Shown here piece by piece: positions 1 through 7,444 of a DNA stretch of 64,000 bases; position 1 is the stretch's first letter; each line of letters begins with the position of its first letter. The notes below the pieces were generated by a model, which ran no database searches, was not told where the DNA came from, and saw nothing but the letters and a program-made list of their open reading frames with translations. Source of the DNA: Puia sp. (lineage in GTDB: Bacteria > Bacteroidota > Bacteroidia > Chitinophagales > Chitinophagaceae); contig JARLGZ010000104.1 in the NCBI GenBank assembly GCA_031292515.1, positions 124,001 through 188,000 on the forward strand, in the 5' to 3' direction. The translations under genes were made by a program, and so were the position numbers.

Positions 1-772
1 CAAACGTCTGAAAACTAAAAGGACCAAAAGTGTTGTAAATGGTACGGCTTGTCTTGTTCATCTTGCCAAATCCCTGGGAGGTTGGAATATTAAGGCTTGG
101 AATCAGGTAATAGGCGTTGAAGCTTTTGCCGTAGAACCCTTCCATCACCGGTATAAAAAAGCTATCCGGCAGATTCCTCCTGACATCCGATTGAATAAGC
201 TCATAGAAGCGGTTATTTTCTTCCAGGTAAGACCCAAAATGCAACAAGGCATAGAATTTATTAAACTCCTGCAAAAATGCGGTGGCGTTTTTGGTCGCTT
301 CCCCGTAGTCGCCCGTCGGCGAAAAGGCAAGGAGGGTCTCTTTGTCGGTGCCGGCATTAATTTTTGCGAAAGGAACTTCGTCCACCTGCAGCAGAAATCC
401 GATAAAGAAATCGTTGTAATATTTCTTACCGACAAGCTCCCGGTATCGTTGCATCATCGCACAACTGTCAAATTTTTTATATCTCAGATAGTTTTTATAG
501 GTCATTGCATACCATTCCCGCCAGGTCGATTTCCTGTTTTCAATGGTGACCGAATCCTTACTGGTTGCCAGGTCCGGTCCCATATCGAGTTGCATCATCA
601 GACCGAATAATTCAATATTCCTGTTGGTTTTTACCCGTATTTTTTTTGCCAGAATACAGGGACTGCTTCCCCGACTAACGGAGGCCGTCCTTTCCTGATG
701 ATAAACGCAGGGCGCCGGGGGAAAGGGGAACATGGCGATGATCGAAAAAAGAGAGGTAAAAAGCAGTTTCAT
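1..772 (-). CDS. DUF4932-like secreted protein, C-terminus cut by window edge
   Basis: The frame is open from an ATG at 772 to the left edge with no stop, so about 257 codons of a longer gene are present. The first ~17 residues (MKLLFTSLFSIIAMFPF) form a hydrophobic signal peptide, so the protein is probably exported. The segment after it, with the motif ELFGLMMQLDMG followed by several aromatic-rich helices (YKNYLRYKKFD, KKYYNDFFIGFLLQVDE), resembles the Bacteroidota DUF4932 family, whose biochemical role is unknown. The family assignment is by recognition of pattern only and is moderate. It is transcribed away from the AraC gene; the two are separated by about 118 bases without a clear terminator. 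Confidence 0.6.
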   Translation of the reverse strand, partial: MKLLFTSLFSIIAMFPFPPAPCVYHQERTASVSRGSSPCILAKKIRVKTNRNIELFGLMMQLDMGPDLATSKDSVTIENRKSTWREWYAMTYKNYLRYKKFDSCAMMQRYRELVGKKYYNDFFIGFLLQVDEVPFAKINAGTDKETLLAFSPTGDYGEATKNATAFLQEFNKFYALLHFGSYLEENNRFYELIQSDVRRNLPDSFFIPVMEGFYGKSFNAYYLIPSLNIPTSQGFGKMNKTSRTIYNTFGPFSFQTF

Positions 773-890
773 GCCGCTGGTTTTGATTAAAAAATTGTAA
801 CCCGTTATATGAGGATGCAATAATAGCCAATCGACAACCCGGGGACTTGTATAAAATTGCTTTTTTTACCGGCGGTATCGGGTGCTCAAA

Positions 891-1652
891 TCAGGAGTTG
901 ATATAACCGGAAGGTGAAATACCGAAGTACTTCCTGAACCTGTTTGTAAAATGACTGGGATCGCTAAACCCGTTTAAATAGGCGATATCGCGTATGGGCG
1001 CATTTTCCAGCAGCATTTTTTTCGCTTTTGCCAGGCGATAAAGCATGATGTAGGTTTGGGGAGTAACGCCCCGGGCCTTCTTAAATTCACGGATAAAATG
1101 GAATTTGCTCATACAGAATTTCCGGGACAGCCAATCCGTGTCAATGGGTTCATTCGGATATTCCTCGATCAGTTCATCTATCAGGTAGAAAGTAGTTGCC
1201 CACAGGTCTTTGCGACCAGGGTTTACCGCGTGCCCGGACAAAAGCCTGAAAGCGTTCTCCCACAGGTGGACGCCCGCCGTTTGGCTGTCAAATAAATCCA
1301 GGAATTGTTGAAAGAGGGGTTGATCATAGATCACTCTTTCAAGCATTTCTATTTTCCGGCCCCTATTGAAACGTTCCAGTACATCCGGGTTCAGATATAC
1401 TGTCTTGTAACTATATCCGCTGCTGCTCAGGGAATGATTTCTATGGACTTCATTGGCTTGCGTGATACTGATGACGCCGGACGGCGCGATAAACTCCTGC
1501 TCCGTATTTTTTAGAATTTCGGTGCCGTTGGTGATGAGGGATACGCAAAAATAATCATGAAAATGAAAGGGGAAATAGTCATTCTCGTTCTCGGAGGAAA
1601 ACATTTCCATATTGTCGAAGTGCTCTATTCTTCTGAATCCGAAAGAAGGCAT
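891..1652 (-). CDS. AraC-family transcriptional regulator
   Basis: This 253-residue protein has an N-terminal cupin-type sensing half, including HFHDYFCVSLITNGTEI, and a C-terminal AraC DNA-binding half with two helix-turn-helix motifs. The second motif is IRDIAYLNGFSDPSHFTNRF followed by RKYFGISPSGYI, the usual AraC ending. The open frame runs back to 1943, but that extension would cross the tRNA-Cys gene and its terminator. The ATG at 1652 (MPSFGFRRIEHFDN) is therefore taken as the start. The layout is that of single-ligand activators such as those controlling efflux or catabolic genes. No target is evident from the neighbours. Confidence 0.85.
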   Translation of the reverse strand: MPSFGFRRIEHFDNMEMFSSENENDYFPFHFHDYFCVSLITNGTEILKNTEQEFIAPSGVISITQANEVHRNHSLSSSGYSYKTVYLNPDVLERFNRGRKIEMLERVIYDQPLFQQFLDLFDSQTAGVHLWENAFRLLSGHAVNPGRKDLWATTFYLIDELIEEYPNEPIDTDWLSRKFCMSKFHFIREFKKARGVTPQTYIMLYRLAKAKKMLLENAPIRDIAYLNGFSDPSHFTNRFRKYFGISPSGYINS

Positions 1653-1738
1653 CGAAACGATTTTTAAAGTGTCCGGGATCGCGGAGCTGGTTTGCTTTGA
1701 AAATACAAAATATAGCGGGGGTTCAGACTTACAGGGAC

Positions 1739-1766
1739 AAAAAAACCGCCAAAAGGCGGTTTTTTT
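1739..1766 (-). terminator. Intrinsic terminator of tRNA-Cys
   Basis: The sequence AAAAAACCGCC, loop aaaa, GGCGGTTTTTT forms a GC stem with T runs on both sides. It lies about 10 bases past the 3' end of the minus-strand tRNA-Cys and before the AraC start. It separates the two genes and argues against the long AraC reading frame. Confidence 0.85.
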
Positions 1767-1775
1767 GTCTTCCTG

Positions 1776-1846
1776 AGGTTCGGAGCGGATTTGAACCGCT
1801 GTAGGAGCTTTTGCAGAGCTCTGCCTAGCCGCTCGGCCACCGAACC
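1776..1846 (-). tRNA. tRNA-Cys (GCA)
   Basis: Read on the minus strand, the 7-bp acceptor stem GGTTCGG/CCGAACC closes a standard cloverleaf. The D arm is GCCGAGCGGCTAGGC. The anticodon stem is GAGCT/AGCTC with 7-nt loop CTGCAAA, giving anticodon GCA. The variable loop has 4 nt, and the T arm is AGCGG-TTCAAAT-CCGCT. The discriminator base is U, as is typical and important for cysteinyl-tRNA synthetase. CCA is not encoded. Length is 71 nt. Confidence 0.95.
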
Positions 1847-1951
1847 CTTTGCTGATAAACGCCCTCCGTGCAGGAAAGGCGTCAACCATTTTTTGGGCAG
1901 GCGCAAAAATAGGATAATTTTGAAGAAGATGGAAAAAATTCATGTTCTTTT

Positions 1952-2833
1952 ATGCAAACAATCGCTGAAAGTGAGTTGATTATCAACAGACGAGGGGCTA
2001 TTTACCACCTGGACCTGCGCCCCGAAGAGCTGGCGGACACCGTTATTACGGTCGGTGACCCGGACCGTGTAGAAGCCGTGAGCAGACATTTCGACCGCGT
2101 CGAATCGAAGTCCCGGCACCGGGAGTTCATCACCCATACCGGTTGTATCGGCAAAAAGAGGATCTCGGTCGTCTCCACCGGCATCGGCACCGACAATATC
2201 GATATCGTCCTCAACGAACTGGATGCCCTGGTGAATATCGACCTGGAGACTCGGACCGTGAAAGAGGAACTGACCCATCTCACGATCCTGCGCATCGGTA
2301 CGGCCGGGTCATTGCAGGCTTCGATACCGGTCGATAGCTTCGTAGCCTCCACGCATGGCCTGGGGATCGACAACCTCCTCAACTTCTACCGGCATGAGGG
2401 AAACGAAGAAGACCAGCAGCTCCTGCACTCCTTCATCACGCAGACACAGTTGCACAACCGCTTTTCCAACCCTTATATCAGCACCGCCGCCGCCTCCCTG
2501 CTCCGGCATTTCGTGGAAGGCTATCACCACGGCATAACCGTCACCTGCCCGGGGTTTTATGGCCCCCAGGGAAGGATCCTGCGGCTCGGGTTGAGCCATC
2601 CCAGCCTGGTCGACAGGCTTACGGACTTTCGCTTCGGACAGCACCGGATCGCCAATTTCGAAATGGAGACCGCCGGCATCTACGGGCTGGGCAGACTGCT
2701 CGGTCATCATTGCCTGAGCCTCAGCGCGATCGTGGCCAACCGCATCCGGAAAGAGTTTTCAAAGGACGGCGATGCCGCCGTGGAGAGCCTGATCCTCAGA
2801 ACGCTGGACATCCTCGGAGGCTTGCAGCAATAG
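1952..2833 (+). CDS. Nucleoside phosphorylase, uridine phosphorylase-like
   Basis: The 293-residue protein belongs to the PNP/UDP phosphorylase superfamily, which splits nucleosides with phosphate into a base and ribose-1-phosphate. Family signatures are VITVGDPDRVEAVSRHFD near the N-terminus (phosphate loop), STGIGTDNIDIVLNEL around residue 70, IRIGTAGSLQ with the conserved glycine turn, and NFEMETAGIYGLGRLLGH near the C-terminus, where the Glu-Met-Glu segment binds ribose. Length and motifs fit the uridine-phosphorylase branch, but substrate cannot be fixed by eye. The start at 1952 follows the divergent tRNA-Cys region. It lies just upstream of dapF, probably as an unrelated salvage function. 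Confidence 0.85.
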   Translation: MQTIAESELIINRRGAIYHLDLRPEELADTVITVGDPDRVEAVSRHFDRVESKSRHREFITHTGCIGKKRISVVSTGIGTDNIDIVLNELDALVNIDLETRTVKEELTHLTILRIGTAGSLQASIPVDSFVASTHGLGIDNLLNFYRHEGNEEDQQLLHSFITQTQLHNRFSNPYISTAAASLLRHFVEGYHHGITVTCPGFYGPQGRILRLGLSHPSLVDRLTDFRFGQHRIANFEMETAGIYGLGRLLGHHCLSLSAIVANRIRKEFSKDGDAAVESLILRTLDILGGLQQ

Positions 2834-2858
2834 ACGCGGTTTTCAGCAAAAATCTAGT

Positions 2859-2866
2859 TAATTTTG
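2859..2866 (+). promoter_or_regulatory. Candidate -7 box (TAatTTTG) for dapF
   Basis: TAatTTTG matches the Bacteroidota -7 consensus TAnnTTTG exactly and ends 18 bases before the chosen dapF ATG. No good -33 TTG was found at the usual distance, so the call rests on one element only. Confidence 0.4.
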
Positions 2867-2884
2867 CAGCATTTTATTGTAGAC

Positions 2885-3667
2885 ATGAACATGCACTTCT
2901 ATAAATACCAGGGAACCGGGAACGATTTTATCATCCTGGACAACCGCAACTGGAGCTATACCGCATTGACCACCGAACGTGTCAAAGCGCTCTGCGACAG
3001 ACGTTTCGGCATCGGCGCGGACGGGCTGATGCTGTTGAACCCCAAAACCGGATTCGACTTCGAAATGAAATATTACAACGCCGACGGACGTGAAAGCAGC
3101 ATGTGCGGAAATGGCGGCCGCTGCCTGGTGAAGTTCGCCTACGACCTCGGCATACACAAGGCCACCTACCGGTTCAGCGCGGTCGATGGCCCGCATGAGG
3201 CCGAAATCGAGGACGACGGAACGGTGAACCTGAAAATGCAGGACGTGAACGGGATCCGGGAATATCATGGCGACTATATCCTCAATACCGGCTCGCCCCA
3301 CTATGTCAAGGTCGTCAGCGACGCGATGGACTATGATGTATTCCACAAGGGCATGGATATCCGCTACAGCGCGGAATTTGCAAAAGAGGGGATCAATGTG
3401 AATTTCGTGGAGCAGAAAAAACCCGACGAGATCGTCGTCCGTACCTATGAACGCGGCGTGGAAGACGAAACCCTGTCCTGCGGCACCGGCGTGACGGCCA
3501 GCGCCCTCGTATTCTTCCACAACGAAATGGGATACAACGACGTCACTGTGATCACCAAGGGCGGAAAGCTGGTAGTCCGCTATGACCGGGTCGGCGAAGA
3601 CAGCTTTCAGAATATCTGGCTCTGCGGGCCGGCAATGAGGGTCTTCGAAGGAGATCTCGAATATTAA
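2885..3667 (+). CDS. dapF: Diaminopimelate epimerase
   Basis: DapF interconverts LL- and meso-diaminopimelate in lysine and peptidoglycan synthesis, in the cytoplasm and without cofactor. The two catalytic cysteines are visible: C74 in SMCGNGGRC and C199 in ETLSCGTGVTA. The N-terminal motif FYKYQGTGNDFI is the family hallmark. The 260-residue length is normal. The frame opens slightly upstream at a non-ATG codon; the ATG at 2885 (MNMHFYKYQ) matches the usual start, with a second in-frame ATG at 2891. It is followed by a NUDIX gene 55 bases downstream on the same strand. Confidence 0.95.
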   Translation: MNMHFYKYQGTGNDFIILDNRNWSYTALTTERVKALCDRRFGIGADGLMLLNPKTGFDFEMKYYNADGRESSMCGNGGRCLVKFAYDLGIHKATYRFSAVDGPHEAEIEDDGTVNLKMQDVNGIREYHGDYILNTGSPHYVKVVSDAMDYDVFHKGMDIRYSAEFAKEGINVNFVEQKKPDEIVVRTYERGVEDETLSCGTGVTASALVFFHNEMGYNDVTVITKGGKLVVRYDRVGEDSFQNIWLCGPAMRVFEGDLEY

Positions 3668-3722
3668 ACCGTTCAGCTAAACCGCTCAACCGGGAAAAGC
3701 GATCAATAACACTCATCAGCTT

Positions 3723-4184
3723 ATGTTCACGATCAGGGTCTACGGCATCTTACTGGGAACAAACGGACAGGTACTGGTCAGCGATGAATACATCCGCGGA
3801 AATTACTATACGAAGTTTCCCGGCGGTGGCATGGAGTTCGGAGAGGGCACCCGCGATTGCCTGAAACGGGAATTTAAAGAAGAGATGGACCTGGAAGTCC
3901 GTGTCGGGAACCATCTCTATACGACGGACTTCTTCCAGCTATCCGCCTTCAACCCCGAACACCAGATCGTCTCCATCTATTATTTCGTAGAAGCGCTTGA
4001 ACCCATCAAAGCCCCGTTGCGCGACAGGCCCTTCGATTTTGACGAAAGGGAGATGGACCTCTATAAAAAAACGGGAGAAACGGAGACCTTCCGCTTCATC
4101 GACCGGAATCTCTTTTCCGAAGAGACCGTCACGCTGCCGATCGATAAGGTCGTCGCGGGAATTTTGAAACAGGACTTTTTGTAG
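3723..4184 (+). CDS. NUDIX hydrolase
   Basis: This 153-residue single-domain protein carries a complete Nudix box, GX5EX7REXXEEXXX, in the stretch GGGMEFGEGTRDCLKREF followed by KEEMDLEV at about residues 37-62. Such enzymes hydrolyse nucleoside-diphosphate-linked substrates with divalent metal. The rest is the usual alpha/beta fold with an FVEAL strand. No extra domain points to a substrate. It may be cotranscribed with dapF. Confidence 0.85.
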   Translation: MFTIRVYGILLGTNGQVLVSDEYIRGNYYTKFPGGGMEFGEGTRDCLKREFKEEMDLEVRVGNHLYTTDFFQLSAFNPEHQIVSIYYFVEALEPIKAPLRDRPFDFDEREMDLYKKTGETETFRFIDRNLFSEETVTLPIDKVVAGILKQDFL

Positions 4185-4251
4185 GATCACGCCGGGGCTG
4201 CCCAACCGCAGTCCCGGCCGCAAGGCCCGTTCTCCGCAACGGACCTGCTCA

Positions 4252-4812
4252 TTATAGGTTGTTCCCCACCCGCAGATCCGTGATCAGGGTCCCCAGACCG
4301 GGATAAGTATCGGCAGGGTTGTCAATAATCAATTGGAGGAATTTCAGGTCCAGCCACCGGTTGAACTTATAGCCCACTTCCGGGAAATGAGCCACTTCCT
4401 TAAAACCAAAAGAGCCATGCAGCCGGAGACTGACATCGTTGCCGGCGTCTATGCCGGCAACGATCGCATGGATGCCCGCCTCACGGGCAGATGAGATGAC
4501 AGGCGCCATCAGCAGTTTGCCGATTCCTTTACCCCGCTGGTCCGCGGCGACATAAACGGAATTCTCGACCGTATAGCGATAGGCCGCCCAGGCACGGAAG
4601 GGTCCGTACGAGCTGAACCCTAGTATTTTATCTCCTTCCGTCGCCACAAATACGGGATGGTTCTCCTTTTTTTTTGCATCGTACCAGCTCTTCCTCATCT
4701 GATGGGTGTGTGGATCATAGTCATACACTGCGGTCGTATTGGCGATCACTTCGTTGTAGATTTCGAGGATGGCGGGCAGGTCATCCTCCCAGGCAAACCT
4801 GACCCCGATCAT
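4252..4812 (-). CDS. GNAT N-acetyltransferase, phosphinothricin-acetyltransferase type
   Basis: The 186-residue protein begins with the family pattern MIGVRFAWEDDLPAILEIYN and contains the acetyl-CoA loop DQRGKGIGKLLM around residues 95-106, followed by HAIVAGIDAGNDVSLRLH, typical of the PAT/Bar subfamily of GNAT acetyltransferases. Members acetylate small amines, and phosphinothricin is only one known substrate. Its start codon overlaps the stop of the upstream 101-aa gene by 4 bases, indicating translational coupling. The C-terminus is slightly longer than classic PAT (about 170 aa). Confidence 0.85.
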   Translation of the reverse strand: MIGVRFAWEDDLPAILEIYNEVIANTTAVYDYDPHTHQMRKSWYDAKKKENHPVFVATEGDKILGFSSYGPFRAWAAYRYTVENSVYVAADQRGKGIGKLLMAPVISSAREAGIHAIVAGIDAGNDVSLRLHGSFGFKEVAHFPEVGYKFNRWLDLKFLQLIIDNPADTYPGLGTLITDLRVGNNL

Positions 4813-5114
4813 AGATGCCTGAATTTTAATTTCTCCACCATCTTATCGTCGAGGGCGTCGGAAGACACCCCAAATCCGTTTACCAGCACTCCCTTGTCGC
4901 CATGATGCGACTCGATAGCGAAAACGACGCCCTCGTCCGCCGGATCGCTATCCCCTTCAAAGCGATAGACCTCCGTAATTTCGAATTCATCGGGCTTCAA
5001 AGCGAGCGGGGTCTTCGGGCAACGCAGGCAATCGGCGTCGAGATTGAAATCGATGGTATAACCTCTTTGCTTAAGCCCCGTGAGCGCTTCGGTCATGGTA
5101 TCATAATTAAACAT
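4809..5114 (-). CDS. Small conserved protein often mislabelled PRPP synthetase
   Basis: The 101-residue soluble protein has the conserved core KQRGYTIDFNLDADCL, EFEITEVYRFEGDSDPADE and VVFAIESHHGDKGVLV. Homologues in Bacteroidota are commonly annotated as phosphoribosylpyrophosphate synthetase. It has none of the PRPP-synthetase domains or the PRPP loop and is about a third of the needed size, so that name is not supported. The fold looks like a compact alpha/beta domain; function unknown. It is coupled to the downstream acetyltransferase by a 4-base overlap. Confidence 0.75.
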   Translation of the reverse strand: MFNYDTMTEALTGLKQRGYTIDFNLDADCLRCPKTPLALKPDEFEITEVYRFEGDSDPADEGVVFAIESHHGDKGVLVNGFGVSSDALDDKMVEKLKFRHL

Positions 5115-5235
5115 AGATAACAGGTTTGTTGCAATTTACGAAATTGGCGCAAGCAATCAGAAACGCATCCGCGCCCAGCGAAAATCGTGCCGGAGCATTC
5201 ATCCCCACGGATCGGCAAACCGGTCGATGGGTCTG

Positions 5236-5736
5236 CTAATGGATCAACTGATGGGTCTGCTTGATTACGCCCATGACAAACGTGCTCTGCATATGCCCGA
5301 TATTCTCGAGCTGCCCCAGTTTGTTCACATGAAAATCATAATAGGCATCCATGTTTTCCGCGACCACCTTCAGCATGAAGTCGAATTCCCCCGAAATATT
5401 GTAACACTCGATCACTTCGGGCAATTCATTGATCGTCCGGATAAATTTTGTCCCTGATTTTTTACTATGCTCCTTCAGGGAAACATAACAGATCACCATG
5501 AGGCCCTTTTTGACCTTCCGGTAATCCACCAGGGTGGCATATTGCAGGATGACGCCTGTGTCCTCCATTCTTTTGATGCGCTCATGAACAGGGGTGGTGC
5601 TTAGGTGAACGATGCCGGCGATCTCCCGGACGGTGATTTTTGCGTTCTCCTGCAGCAAGCGGAGGATGGCCCAATCCTTTTCGTCGAGAGAGACAGAGCC
5701 CCCAGCGTATTTTTCTTTTTCGGGTATTTTTTCCAT
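5236..5736 (-). CDS. Lrp/AsnC-family transcriptional regulator
   Basis: The 166-residue protein has an N-terminal helix-turn-helix, LDEKDWAILRLLQENAKI followed by TVREIAGIVHLSTTPVHERI, and a C-terminal RAM/Lrp ligand domain ending in FVMGVIKQTHQL. Proteins of this family form octamers and respond to amino acids. It is divergently oriented from ahcY across about 147 bases of AT-rich DNA, so it may control methionine-cycle expression as well as itself; that link is inferred from position alone. Confidence 0.9.
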   Translation of the reverse strand: MEKIPEKEKYAGGSVSLDEKDWAILRLLQENAKITVREIAGIVHLSTTPVHERIKRMEDTGVILQYATLVDYRKVKKGLMVICYVSLKEHSKKSGTKFIRTINELPEVIECYNISGEFDFMLKVVAENMDAYYDFHVNKLGQLENIGHMQSTFVMGVIKQTHQLIH

Positions 5737-5883
5737 GTCTTACTATTCACTTGTTCTAAAAAACGGTTAAAAAATCACATTCTATTCCAAATTTAATAAT
5801 ATTATTATGTATTTTGTTCTTCTTATCTACCTTTACACACCCGGAAGTCTCCGCATTAAATTTTAGACTAAAAAATACAAATC

Positions 5884-7209
5884 ATGTCAACAAAATTGCA
5901 AAACATCGATCTGAAGCTCCCTTATAAGGTAAAAGATATGAGCCTGGCTGAGTGGGGCCGCAAAGAGATCCGCCTGGCGGAAGCCGAAATGCCCGGACTG
6001 ATGGCCATCCGTGCCGAATATGGCAAACAGAAGCCCCTGAAAGGTGCGCGCATCGCGGGCTGCCTTCACATGACCATCCAGACAGCCGTCCTGATCGAGA
6101 CCCTGATAGAACTGGGTGCGGAAGTACGCTGGAGCTCCTGCAATATATTCTCTACCCAGGACCAGGCCGCAGCCGCCATCGCCGCCGCCGGGATCGGTGT
6201 TTTCGCCTGGAAGGGACAGACCCTCGAAGAAGCAGACTGGTGTATCGAACAGACCCTGTTCTTCGGCGGAGAAGACAAACCCCTGAACATGATCCTCGAC
6301 GATGGCGGAGACCTGACCAATATCGTCTTTGACAAATACCCCGAACTGATCCATCATATCAAGGGGCTGAGCGAAGAGACCACGACCGGTGTACACCGCC
6401 TCTACGAAAGAATGGAAAAAGGCACTCTTCCCATTCCCGCTTTCAACGTCAACGATTCCGTAACCAAATCGAAATTCGATAACAAATACGGTTGTAAAGA
6501 ATCCCTGGTGGATGCCATCCGTCGCGCGACCGATGTCATGATGGCTGGTAAAGTAGCCGTCGTGGGAAGCTATGGCGACGTGGGGAAAGGTTCTGCAGCT
6601 TCCCTGAAAGGGGCCGGCTGCCGTGTCATCGTAACGGAAATCGACCCCATCTGCGCGCTGCAGGCCGCTATGGACGGTTTCGAAGTGAAGAAAATGGAAA
6701 ATGCCGTAAAAGAAGCCGATATCATCGTCACCGCTTCCGGCTGCCGCGACCTCATCACGGAAAAACATTTCCGCAGCATGAAGGACAAGGCGATCGTTTG
6801 TAATATCGGGCACTTCGATATCGAAATCGACATGGCCTGGCTTAACAAGAACTACGGTCACACGAAAGACACCATCAAACCCCAGGTCGACGTGTACACC
6901 ATCGAAGGCAAAGACGTCATCGTACTGGCAGAAGGCCGCCTGGTGAATCTGGGTTGCGCTACGGGCCACCCTTCCTTCGTGATGAGCAATTCTTTCAGCA
7001 ACCAGACCCTGGCGCAAATCGAGCTTTGGGTCAACCACAAACAATACGAAAACAAGGTATATGTGCTGCCAAAGCACCTCGACGAGAAGGTCGCCCGCCT
7101 CCATCTCGCCAAGATCGGCGTCGAATTGGACGAGTTGACTGACGCGCAGTCCAGCTATCTCGGCATTCCGAAAGCAGGACCGTTCAAACCCGAACACTAC
7201 AGGTACTAG
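5884..7209 (+). CDS. ahcY: Adenosylhomocysteinase (S-adenosylhomocysteine hydrolase)
   Basis: AhcY cleaves S-adenosylhomocysteine to adenosine and homocysteine using bound NAD, recycling the product of SAM-dependent methylation. The 441-residue length is right for the short bacterial form. Visible are the substrate-binding region [19 protein letters not shown], the NAD-binding loop [19 protein letters not shown] around residues 222-240, and the C-terminal signature with [16 protein letters not shown] [12 protein letters not shown] and a terminal KPEHYRY. It stands alone between an Lrp regulator and an ABC permease, with a strong terminator behind it. Confidence 0.97.
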   Translation: MSTKLQNIDLKLPYKVKDMSLAEWGRKEIRLAEAEMPGLMAIRAEYGKQKPLKGARIAGCLHMTIQTAVLIETLIELGAEVRWSSCNIFSTQDQAAAAIAAAGIGVFAWKGQTLEEADWCIEQTLFFGGEDKPLNMILDDGGDLTNIVFDKYPELIHHIKGLSEETTTGVHRLYERMEKGTLPIPAFNVNDSVTKSKFDNKYGCKESLVDAIRRATDVMMAGKVAVVGSYGDVGKGSAASLKGAGCRVIVTEIDPICALQAAMDGFEVKKMENAVKEADIIVTASGCRDLITEKHFRSMKDKAIVCNIGHFDIEIDMAWLNKNYGHTKDTIKPQVDVYTIEGKDVIVLAEGRLVNLGCATGHPSFVMSNSFSNQTLAQIELWVNHKQYENKVYVLPKHLDEKVARLHLAKIGVELDELTDAQSSYLGIPKAGPFKPEHYRY

Positions 7210-7235
7210 GATACCGTTCATTGTACAAATACCGG

Positions 7236-7265
7236 GACCGCTTCGAAAGAGGCGGTCTTTTTTTT
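7236..7265 (+). terminator. Intrinsic terminator of ahcY
   Basis: GACCGC and GCGGTC form a stem around a 10-base loop. The stem is followed directly by eight T residues, 26 bases after the ahcY stop codon. Confidence 0.9.
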
Positions 7266-7444
7266 GTACCACTTTGTACCCTATGATGACATGATTTCAT
7301 CACAAACGAACGCGAGTTGTTCGGAACCGGACATTGCAATCCCCCACCCTATCTATATTTATCTGACTATCAATAGTCTATCAGACTGGCATCCTGTTTG
7401 AATCCGGACAACAGGTTCCTCTTCCAAACCCACAAATCCATCGC

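Noticed and set aside
1653-1943. N-terminal extension of the AraC frame up to 1943.
   Set aside because: It crosses the tRNA-Cys gene and its terminator; the ATG at 1652 gives a normal family start.
4809-5114. Phosphoribosylpyrophosphate synthetase.
   Set aside because: At 101 residues it lacks the PRPP synthetase domains; the name is an inherited database label.
5813-5835. Promoter of ahcY with TTTG and TAccTTTA.
   Set aside because: The spacing of 11 bases between the boxes is too short for the Bacteroidota consensus (about 19-21).
5887-7272. A 461-codon open frame antisense to ahcY.
   Set aside because: It is the mirror of a strongly biased gene; its product has no recognisable domain and is His/Phe-rich in the manner of antisense shadows.
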